From: Mycolicibacterium celeriflavum
GTDB taxonomy: Bacteria > Actinomycetota > Actinomycetes > Mycobacteriales > Mycobacteriaceae
Reading direction: 5' to 3'
DNA length: 64,000 nt
Assembly (NCBI RefSeq): GCF_010731795.1
Contig: NZ_AP022591.1
Location: 1,550,001-1,614,000 of the forward strand
How positions within the stretch are numbered: position 1 is the stretch's first letter; each line of letters begins with the position of its first letter. The translations under genes and the position numbers were made by a program. This document shows positions 57,187 to 64,000 of the stretch, in pieces. A model generated the notes under the pieces. The model saw only the letters and a program-made list of their open reading frames with translations. It did not search any database and was not told the origin of the DNA.

Positions 57187-58835
57187 GGCCCCGCCTCGTA
57201 GATCAGGTCCTGCCATGACTTGGGGCTCTCGACGAGATCGGTTTGGCGGCCGACGGTTCCATCCGGTGTCGAGTATTGGCCGCTCTGTGGGTCATAGTGG
57301 GCAATCGCGACGGATGGACCCGGCGCGGACGGGCCGGTGCCGAAGGCACTCGGCGCCGCTGGCACCGCACCCGCCGGTGACGCCTCCGCGGCCGCCGGCG
57401 CCGTGGCTTCCTCCGGCGCCCCGGCTTCCGGCGGCAGGGGCGGAATCGCTCCCGGCGGCAGAGTCGGAATCACGGCCCCCGGCAGCGGAGGGGTGATCGC
57501 CGGGCCCGGCGGCACCGGACCACGCGGCACCGCTCCGGGCGGGAGCGGAGTGCCTTCGACCGGGGCGAACAGGTGCTCGTCGGCCCTGACGCGGTCGTCG
57601 GGAAGCACGCCCTGCGCAATCAGGTTCGGATCGATCGGGTATGGGCCGAGAGTGTGCTGCCGCATCGCGAGCGGTTCGTAAGGCTTGTCGCTGTAGCAAA
57701 TTTCGACGGTCGGCGCTCGTTTACCCGGCACGCCCATACAGGGCGCGTTGCGGGCGCCCCGCACGACGATCGGCGAGTCCTGCGGCAACTTGCAGTACAA
57801 CCCGTCCGGCGTGTCGATGGTGGTCAGATCCGCGGGATTGCGCCATTCCGAGGGTGGTAGAAATCCGACCGTGCACGGGTTGGGGTCGGCGATTTGAATG
57901 CGGAAGTCGCCGAGCGCGATACCGGTCGGGTTGTTCTGAGGAGCCGAAGACTGCACATTGGCGACGAACGGAGGCAACAACACGAGCACCTGTTCGAGCG
58001 AGGGGCGATAGGTCACCGCCACCTGACCGAAGGTGGTCATGTTGGCCAGCAGCACCGGCAGGGTCGGCTTGATCTGCTCGAGCAGTCGGGCGGCCTCGTT
58101 CGCGGCGGGCGGCCCCTCGGTGAGCAGCGTGCGCACCTGCGGGTCGTTGACGACGACCTGGTCCGTGATTCCCGCAAGGCTGCGGGCCCACAGGCGTAGT
58201 GCATCCGTCGTCTGAGCTTGCGAATCGAGCAGGGGCACTGCATCTTCGATCAATCTCGGCGAGCGGTCGGCATCGCGATTCAGGGCTTCCGAGAGCGTGG
58301 CCGACGAATCGATCAGCGACCCCATGTCGTAGCCCGCCCCGCCGAAGGCCTCGAACGACTCGTCGATCAGCTCGTTCAACTGCCCCTTCGGGATACTTGC
58401 GATCAATGTGTTGACCTGATCCAACATCGGGCTGACCGGCTGGGGAATCATGGTGTCGGCCATCGGGATCACCGACCCGTCTTGCAGGTAGGGCGGTGAG
58501 TCGGTGCGCGGTAGCAGTTCGACGTACTGTTCGCCGATCGCGGAGACGCTGCGCACCTCGGCCTGCAGATCGGCGGGGATCTTGGGTGATGTGTCGAGCC
58601 GGAGAGTGGCCGTGGCATGCGTGCGGGACACATCCATCTCGGTCACCTTGCCGATCTGCACACCGCGGTAGGTGACGTTGGCGAAGCGGTACAGCCCTCC
58701 CGAAGCAGGCAACTGCAGGGTCACTGTGATTTTCCCGATGCCCAGCAGGGTGGGCACCTGCATGTAGACGAACACCATCGCGAGCACACCGACGATCGAC
58801 GCGATCGTGAAGATCACCAGTTGGATTCGGACCAT
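57183..58835 (-). CDS. mceF: MceF-type MCE-family protein
   Basis: The 550-residue protein has an N-terminal membrane anchor (LVIFTIASIVGVLAMVFVYM), the MCE/MlaD domain (VTYRGVQIGKVTEMDVSRTH, VSAIGEQYVELLPR), a long helical region (150-300) and a Pro/Ala-rich tail (PPGAVPRGPVPPGPAITPPL). MCE proteins form the tube for lipid uptake across the envelope with YrbE permeases and MceG ATPase. The Pro-rich tail with two or more Cys pairs is typical for MceF. Confidence 0.92.
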   Translation of the reverse strand: MVRIQLVIFTIASIVGVLAMVFVYMQVPTLLGIGKITVTLQLPASGGLYRFANVTYRGVQIGKVTEMDVSRTHATATLRLDTSPKIPADLQAEVRSVSAIGEQYVELLPRTDSPPYLQDGSVIPMADTMIPQPVSPMLDQVNTLIASIPKGQLNELIDESFEAFGGAGYDMGSLIDSSATLSEALNRDADRSPRLIEDAVPLLDSQAQTTDALRLWARSLAGITDQVVVNDPQVRTLLTEGPPAANEAARLLEQIKPTLPVLLANMTTFGQVAVTYRPSLEQVLVLLPPFVANVQSSAPQNNPTGIALGDFRIQIADPNPCTVGFLPPSEWRNPADLTTIDTPDGLYCKLPQDSPIVVRGARNAPCMGVPGKRAPTVEICYSDKPYEPLAMRQHTLGPYPIDPNLIAQGVLPDDRVRADEHLFAPVEGTPLPPGAVPRGPVPPGPAITPPLPGAVIPTLPPGAIPPLPPEAGAPEEATAPAAAEASPAGAVPAAPSAFGTGPSAPGPSVAIAHYDPQSGQYSTPDGTVGRQTDLVESPKSWQDLIYEAGP

Positions 58836-58847
58836 ACGGGGGCAGCA

Positions 58848-60008
58848 TCAGCCACCGCCCCCTGGGTCCCAAGGCGCGGGCGCCGCATTCGGAATCGGAC
58901 CGAACGGCGGCGAAGTGCCCACTCCCAGCGGGAATTTCGTGTAATACGCGTCGTATCCAGGGTCGCCCGGCGCGGGGATCAGCGACGCCCGGTCCTGCCC
59001 GAGGCGGGTGCCGAGAAGCAACCCGCGTTTGATTCTGGCGTTGGTCCAGTCGATCGTCACCCAGAGATTCACGTAGTCGCCGCGGACACCGCGGTCGATC
59101 AGGTTCTGGGTCAGTGGGAACGTCGGAAGCCACGCGATCGCGGTGTCGATCTCGGGTCCTACGTCGGCGAGCGCACGCAACGTCGGCTCCAGGTTTTGCA
59201 GATTTTTCACCAGATCGGTTTGCGTGTCGTTGATCAAGCCGGTCACCGTGTCGCTGAACTGCCCCAAGCGTTCCAGCGCGGTGGTGAATCTGGGCCGCTC
59301 CCGTAGCAGGACGTCGAGCGCCGGCGGAATTTTGTTCAGTGCCCGGGTGAGCACTTGCTGCTGGTCGCCAAGCCGTTGCGAAAACCTGTTCAGTTCCTCG
59401 ATCGTCGCGATGATGTTGTCGCGCTGCCGGTAGAGGGTTCCGACGAAGGTGTCCAGGCGGGTGATCAGGTCGCGCACCGAACCTTGGCGTCCCGACAGCG
59501 CAGCGTTGAAGTTGGCGATGATGTCACCGATCTGGCCCAGTCCGCCACCGTTGACGACCGCCGCCAACGACGACAGCGTCTGCTCTGTCGACGGATAGGT
59601 CGACGTCTTGTCGAGGTGGATCGTGGCGCCGGGGGCCAGCCTGCCGCTGGGCGCCTCGCCCGGTGGTGGATCGAGCGCGACGTGCATCGACCCCAATAGG
59701 CTGGTCTGTCCGACCGTCGCGATGGCGTTGGCGGGCACCGCGACGTCGGGCTTCACCGACAGCTCGAGGTCGATATGCCAGCCGTGCAACGTCATCTTGC
59801 CCACGCTGCCGACCACGACGTCGTCGATCATCACGGGTGAATTCGATTCCAGCGTCCCGACATTCGCGAGCTCGGCGTGATACACACTGGCGTCGGACCC
59901 GCGGCCCACCGCACCGGGAAGCGGCAACGAGTTGACGCCCTGGAACGAGCATCCGGTGACCGCCAGCATGATGCTGAGTCCGGTCGCCACCATCCGCCGG
60001 GCGATCAT
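58848..60008 (-). CDS. mceE: MceE-type lipoprotein of the MCE system
   Basis: The 386-residue protein has a lipobox (SIMLAVTGCSFQG), the MCE domain (VMIDDVVVGSVGKMTLHGWH, VGQTSLLGSMHVALDPPPG) and a long helical segment with LNRFSQRLGDQQQVLTRALN and LGQFSDTVTGLINDTQTDL. In mce operons the fifth MCE gene encodes the lipoprotein (Lpr), which fits its place. It starts by ATGA overlap with mceD. Confidence 0.94.
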   Translation of the reverse strand: MIARRMVATGLSIMLAVTGCSFQGVNSLPLPGAVGRGSDASVYHAELANVGTLESNSPVMIDDVVVGSVGKMTLHGWHIDLELSVKPDVAVPANAIATVGQTSLLGSMHVALDPPPGEAPSGRLAPGATIHLDKTSTYPSTEQTLSSLAAVVNGGGLGQIGDIIANFNAALSGRQGSVRDLITRLDTFVGTLYRQRDNIIATIEELNRFSQRLGDQQQVLTRALNKIPPALDVLLRERPRFTTALERLGQFSDTVTGLINDTQTDLVKNLQNLEPTLRALADVGPEIDTAIAWLPTFPLTQNLIDRGVRGDYVNLWVTIDWTNARIKRGLLLGTRLGQDRASLIPAPGDPGYDAYYTKFPLGVGTSPPFGPIPNAAPAPWDPGGGG

Positions 60009-61393
60009 GGTGGCGTCCCGTCGTTCGGCACCGGTGGGGCCGCCGCCGGAGCGTGGGGCTGCTCGGCCGGTAACAGCATGTCCTGCAACGTCGGCGGGTT
60101 ATGTGCGGCGGGAGCCGGTGCTGGTGTTGGAGCAGGAGTGGGCCCGAAACCCGGAGGGGGCGGCACGTCGCCGACGCCGGTGTAGGCCGACACGGCGGGC
60201 GGCTCCTCGGGCTGGTCGTCCGTCGGCCCGCCCGCACCGGGCATCAGGCTCGGTTCGGTGTAGCGCAGCATGTGCGGCGGCGGGTTCGAGGACATGAAGA
60301 GGCTGAACGGGAATGGCAGGTTGTTGAAGCTCGCGGTGCGCAATCCGGGCCCGAGATATTGCGAACACAACTTGGCCGTCGACGGTGCGGTGATGTTTCC
60401 GAGTGCCCCGATCATGCCGCAGACCAACCACACCGGGTTCGACATGTTGTTGAGCACGAACACGCCACTGGCCGCGCCAGTGCGGGGGTCGAACATGTTC
60501 ACCGCGTTGGCGATGGAGTGCGGTGCGATGTGCAACACGTTCTCCAGAGCCATGCGGTGCTCGGAGAGGTTCTGCAGTACGTTGGCCAGTCGTTGGATCT
60601 GTTCGGCGGTCTGGTCTCGCGTACCCCGGATGAACCGGGTGGTGTCCCCGACGACGTCGGCGAGGTTCCGTAGTGCGCCGTCCAGATCGGATCGGCTCTC
60701 GTCGACAACGCTCGTCAACGTCGCGAACCTGTTCTGGAACTGCACGATCTGTTCGTTGCTGTCCCTCAGCGCGGTGACGAACATCTGTAGGTGAGCAATC
60801 GTGTCGACGATGTTGCCGCTGCCGTCGGCGAGTATTCGGCCGACGCCGGACAACTGCGCCAGCGTCTGACGTAGTTTGTCTCCGTTGCCGTCCAGTGCGG
60901 TCGCCGCGCTGTCGATGAACCGACCCACCGAACCGGTCGACATTCCGTTCGCAGGGCCCAGATCCGTCGCAAGCCGCATCAGCTGCTCTTTGACTTCGTT
61001 CCACTCGACCGGGACCGCGGTGCGCTCGACCGGGATCACCGCGCCGTCGGCCATTGCGGGCCCCGATTCGTATGCAGGCGTGAGTTGAACGTAGCGGGCC
61101 GAGACGAGGTTCTGGGCGACGATCACCGCCTTGGCATCGGCGGGGACCCTGATGCCGTGGTCGACGGACAGTGTCATCTGCGCGTGGGTTCCGACCGGCC
61201 GGATGGACTCGATGCTGCCCACTTTGACCCCGGCGATGCGTACCTCGTCGCCCGGGTAGATCGCGGTGGCGGTGGTGAAATAGGCGGTGACAGTGGTGGG
61301 CCGTAGTACCGTCTGCCGGATCAGGACGATGACGCCACCGATGAGGACGGCCACCAGCGCCGCCGCGACCGCACGCTTCATGAATCGGTTCAT
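60005..61393 (-). CDS. mceD: MceD-type MCE-family protein
   Basis: The 462-residue protein has the anchor AVAAALVAVLIGGVIVLIRQ, the MCE domain (VRIAGVKVGSIESIRPVGTH, VSARYVQLTPAY), a helical rod, and a long Pro-rich tail (PPPPGFGPTPAPTPAPAPAA). The start ATG 61393 overlaps the mceC stop. A tail of about 90 residues rich in Pro is common for MceD. Confidence 0.93.
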   Translation of the reverse strand: MNRFMKRAVAAALVAVLIGGVIVLIRQTVLRPTTVTAYFTTATAIYPGDEVRIAGVKVGSIESIRPVGTHAQMTLSVDHGIRVPADAKAVIVAQNLVSARYVQLTPAYESGPAMADGAVIPVERTAVPVEWNEVKEQLMRLATDLGPANGMSTGSVGRFIDSAATALDGNGDKLRQTLAQLSGVGRILADGSGNIVDTIAHLQMFVTALRDSNEQIVQFQNRFATLTSVVDESRSDLDGALRNLADVVGDTTRFIRGTRDQTAEQIQRLANVLQNLSEHRMALENVLHIAPHSIANAVNMFDPRTGAASGVFVLNNMSNPVWLVCGMIGALGNITAPSTAKLCSQYLGPGLRTASFNNLPFPFSLFMSSNPPPHMLRYTEPSLMPGAGGPTDDQPEEPPAVSAYTGVGDVPPPPGFGPTPAPTPAPAPAAHNPPTLQDMLLPAEQPHAPAAAPPVPNDGTPP

Positions 61394-62490
61394 CGCGGCG
61401 GCCCCCACTGCTCGTGGGGCTGTGGGATCCCGTTGTAGGGGAACGGGAGTTCGGCGCGAGGCCCGGCGTTGTCGGGCGGCTGGCCCGCATTGACCCCGCG
61501 ACGGAACCCGAATGCGTAGTCGAAGAACGGCTGCAGGATCGGCGCCATGTCGATATTGGGAATGTAGGCCTGGTAGTACGGACCGTTGCCGATGGTCTCG
61601 CCCAGCGTCGTTTGGAACTTCGCCAGCCCGGGAAGGGCTTTCGCGATGTTGTCTCGGTTCTTCTCCAGTACCTCGGTGACTCGGTTGAGCTTCTCCAGGC
61701 TGGGAGCGAGCTCCTGCTCGTTGTCGGCGATGAGCCCGGACAAGTGTGTGGACAACGCCGAGGTGTGCGCGAGCAGCTCGACGATGGCGTAACGCCGTGC
61801 CGACAACACCGCCACCAGGTCGTTGGCGTTGAGGATCAGCGTGTTCACCTGCTCGCTACGATCCGACAGGATCTTGGTGACGTCGGCGCCGTTCTCGAGC
61901 AAGTCGCCGAGCGTGTCGTCGCGGTCGTTGATCGCCTGGGACAACCGGGTCAGCCCGTCGAACGCGGGGCCGAGTTGCGGAGCGACCTGGTCCAGGGTGG
62001 CCGACAAGGTGTCCAGCGATTGGTTCAACGAGGCGGTGTCGGTGCCCGCGGTGTTGGTCGTCAACTCGCTGACCGCCTCGGTCAGAGAATACGGGGACGC
62101 GGTGCGCGACAACGGGATCACGTCCATCGGGTGCAGGGTTTCGGTGCCCTTCGATTCCAGGGTCACGACCCGCTCGCCCAGGAGCGTTCCGGTGCGCACG
62201 TGTGCCGTCGTGTCCGAGCCCAGCGATACCGATCCGTCGATCGTGAACGTCACGACCGCGTTTCGGCCCTCCAGTGCGACGTTGGACACGGTCCCGACCT
62301 TGATCCCCGAAACCGTCACGTCGTTGCCGGCAGCCACCCCGCCGGCATCGGCGAACTGTGCCTGATACCGAACCGCCGTAGCCCACGACACCAACCGTTC
62401 GGGGGCGAGTCCGACGGCTATGACGAGCACGATCAGCACCACGCCGATGACGCCGGCGCGGATGAGTTGTCTGCCACGGTATTTCAACAT
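61390..62490 (-). CDS. mceC: MceC-type MCE-family protein
   Basis: The 366-residue protein starts MLKYRGRQLIRAGVIGVVLI, a membrane anchor, followed by the MCE domain (VTVSGIKVGTVSNVALEGRN, GTLLGERVVTLESKG) and helical repeats (LNQSLDTLSATLDQVAPQLG). The C-terminal PFPYNGIPQPHEQWGPPR is short and proline-containing. It joins mceB by TGATG. Confidence 0.94.
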   Translation of the reverse strand: MLKYRGRQLIRAGVIGVVLIVLVIAVGLAPERLVSWATAVRYQAQFADAGGVAAGNDVTVSGIKVGTVSNVALEGRNAVVTFTIDGSVSLGSDTTAHVRTGTLLGERVVTLESKGTETLHPMDVIPLSRTASPYSLTEAVSELTTNTAGTDTASLNQSLDTLSATLDQVAPQLGPAFDGLTRLSQAINDRDDTLGDLLENGADVTKILSDRSEQVNTLILNANDLVAVLSARRYAIVELLAHTSALSTHLSGLIADNEQELAPSLEKLNRVTEVLEKNRDNIAKALPGLAKFQTTLGETIGNGPYYQAYIPNIDMAPILQPFFDYAFGFRRGVNAGQPPDNAGPRAELPFPYNGIPQPHEQWGPPR

Positions 62491-63515
62491 CAGGGCTCGG
62501 TGCACCTCCCGGTTTCCTGCCTGATCCACGGAAAGACCGCCGTGCGGCCCTGCAGGTCAGTCACCCGCCACTTGAGCTCGCAGATGTAGTAGTTGAAGAA
62601 ACTGCCGTAGGACCCGGTGCGGATCAGTTTGCGGTAGTTCTCGGGCGCTTTCTGCAGAGCGGTGTCGATCCGGTCCTTCTGGAAGTCGAGGTTGTTGGCG
62701 AGCCGGTTGAGTTGATCCACAGTGCCAGCCAGTGGTGCCCGCGCATCGCCGAGCAGATCGGCCACCGACGCCGTACCGTTGTTCAGTGAATCGATCGCCG
62801 TGCCGATCGGATCCCGTTCTGCGGCAAGCTGGGTGACAAGCTGCTCGAGACGATCGATCGTGCCGGAGAACTTGTCACCTTCTCGGCTGAGCGTGGCGAG
62901 CAGTGTGCGCAGATTGTCGATCAGCGCCTGGATCGTCTGGTTGTGCTCGGCCAACGCGGTGGTGAACCCCGAGGTGTTGGTCAACAGAGATTGAAGTGTG
63001 CCACCCTGGCCCTGAAAGATCTGGATCAGCGACGCCGACAATGTGTTCACGTCTTCCGGGTTGAGGCCTCGGATAACGGGTTTGAGGCCGCCGAGCAACA
63101 GATCCAGGTCGAGTGCCGATTGGGTGCGTTCCCTCGGAATCTGAGAGCCGGGGGGCAGTGGTGTTCCTTCCGGCCCTTCGAGCAGTTCGAGATAGCGATC
63201 GCCGACCAGGTTCAGATAGCGCACCGCCGCGCGGGTTCCGGTGGTCAGCCGGACGTTCGGGTCGGCGTCGAACGTGACGATCACCGTCTTGTCCGGTTGC
63301 AGTTTGACGCTGTCGACCGTGCCGACCCGCATACCCGCCACCCGCACCGACTGCCCCGCCTCGAGCCGCGACGCATCGGCGAACACCGCGGAATAGCCTT
63401 TGGTGCTGCCTGTCCGGTACTGGCCGAAGATGAAGAACAACGACGCGGTGAGCAGTGACATCGCCACCGCGAAGATGCCGAACTTCACCAGTGTCGGACG
63501 TAGTGAGCGCCTCAT
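62490..63515 (-). CDS. mceB: MceB-type MCE-family protein
   Basis: The 341-residue protein starts MRRSLRPTLVKFGIFAVAMS, has an anchor helix, the MCE domain (VRVAGMRVGTVDSVKLQPDK, NLVGDRYLELLEGPEG) and a helical region with LDLDLLLGGLKPVIRGLNPE and DRLEQLVTQLAAERDPIGTA. The Cys-containing C terminus (YICELKWRVTDLQGRTAVFP, ETGRCTEP) is typical of MceB. It overlaps the mceA stop by ATGA. Confidence 0.95.
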   Translation of the reverse strand: MRRSLRPTLVKFGIFAVAMSLLTASLFFIFGQYRTGSTKGYSAVFADASRLEAGQSVRVAGMRVGTVDSVKLQPDKTVIVTFDADPNVRLTTGTRAAVRYLNLVGDRYLELLEGPEGTPLPPGSQIPRERTQSALDLDLLLGGLKPVIRGLNPEDVNTLSASLIQIFQGQGGTLQSLLTNTSGFTTALAEHNQTIQALIDNLRTLLATLSREGDKFSGTIDRLEQLVTQLAAERDPIGTAIDSLNNGTASVADLLGDARAPLAGTVDQLNRLANNLDFQKDRIDTALQKAPENYRKLIRTGSYGSFFNYYICELKWRVTDLQGRTAVFPWIRQETGRCTEP

Positions 63516-64000
63516 CCGGGCTGTCCGATCTGCGCGGTGTTGCGGGGCGGTCCGGCAGTTTCGGTGTCGGGGAACATGATCTGTTTGATGATGTCCGCGT
63601 TGAGGATGATGCCCGGGTAGGTGCGTCGCCAGGGGTTCGTTCCGGTATCGGCGACCACGTAGGGTGCGACGCCTTCGAACGGCATCTTCGGCAGTCCGGT
63701 GCACTGCGGGCCACCTTCGGCGCCTGCCTTCGGCAGATCCAGCGGATAGCGGTAACGTTCCTGCGCCCAAAGGAAACCGGCCAGCACCTCTACTCCGGGC
63801 TCCTTCAACGGCGGCAGGTAAGACGCCTCGACCATGCCCGCCAGGGCGCACCACAGCGCCTGGTTGTACTCGTTGGTCAGTTCGGTGGTCGGCACCAGCA
63901 GTCGCACGACATCGGTCAACGGCTGGCGGTTCTGGCCGATCACCTCGTTGCCGATGTCGGCCAGACCGATGACGCTCACCAGCGCCGCGTCGAGATTATC
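63512..64000 (-). CDS. mceA: MceA-type MCE-family protein, C-terminal part; continues past the right edge
   Basis: The 162 visible residues include IGLADIGNEVIGQNRQPLTD, LVPTTELTNEYNQALWCALA, FLWAQERYRYPLDLPKAGAE and PYVVADTGTNPWRRTYPGII, the characteristic C-terminal domain of MceA proteins with a conserved Cys pair (LWCALAG, PQCTGLP). The MCE domain and the yrbE genes lie beyond the window. Confidence 0.93.
   Translation of the reverse strand, partial: DNLDAALVSVIGLADIGNEVIGQNRQPLTDVVRLLVPTTELTNEYNQALWCALAGMVEASYLPPLKEPGVEVLAGFLWAQERYRYPLDLPKAGAEGGPQCTGLPKMPFEGVAPYVVADTGTNPWRRTYPGIILNADIIKQIMFPDTETAGPPRNTAQIGQPG

Overview
The window looks like a chromosomal segment of a Mycobacterium/Mycolicibacterium. 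It is high-GC. The left-hand gene order amidase, tsf, rpsB, M23 peptidase, F420-dependent LLM oxidoreductase, xerC, lactate-monooxygenase-like, viuB, dprA, comM, yraN closely follows the order I remember for M. tuberculosis Rv2888c-Rv2898c. A six-gene mce set, DUF1206, AveC-like proteins, haemophore-like proteins and many P450s are also typical of mycobacteria.

Layout. 1-9.1 kb: host housekeeping genes, mostly minus strand. 9.2-26.3 kb: a 17-kb integrated phage-like element that splits comM (Mg-chelatase-like AAA+ ATPase). The last 28 codons of comM lie at 9108-9203 and the first 475 at 26277-27701; both junctions share the 8-mer GTCCACGC. The element encodes a large serine integrase, a tandem terminator, a run of small early proteins, a regulatory region with two repeat families, a tape-measure protein, an HNH nuclease, a gp10-like protein, large terminase, portal, protease, capsid and a head-tail connector. 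Next to the left end lie a two-gene cassette of unknown function and an outward-facing lipoprotein. I found no tail tube, baseplate, lysis or replication genes, so it looks like a satellite or remnant rather than a complete prophage. dprA, next to the left junction, carries a frameshift.

26.3-38.8 kb: comM 5' part, yraN, a DUF1206 membrane protein, then an iron-type ABC transporter operon whose last gene is a one-chain adenylation-carrier-membrane acyltransferase protein; then a thioesterase, a CoA-transferase, a HAD phosphatase and two small secreted proteins (one haemophore-like). 39.1-42.1 kb: a three-gene operon around a Dyp-type peroxidase.

42.1-56.6 kb: a catabolic or lipid-modifying cluster on the minus strand: AveC-like proteins, two P450s, aldehyde dehydrogenase, SDR, a receptor-type ligand-binding protein without signal peptide, and a MoxR/VWA pair. 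It is flanked by a TetR gene with a perfect 18-bp operator and by a tandem-TetR regulator resembling Mce3R. Four copies of a non-palindromic 15-bp box lie in the promoters around this regulator. A third P450 sits behind a decayed dihydrodipicolinate-reductase-like gene. 56.7-64 kb: the mceA(partial)-B-C-D-E-F genes and a small secreted protein, coupled by ATGA-type overlaps.

Main points for follow-up: the capsid-plus-tape-measure satellite inside comM, its two-gene cassette, the repeat-rich control region, and the Mce3R-like regulon with its asymmetric boxes.
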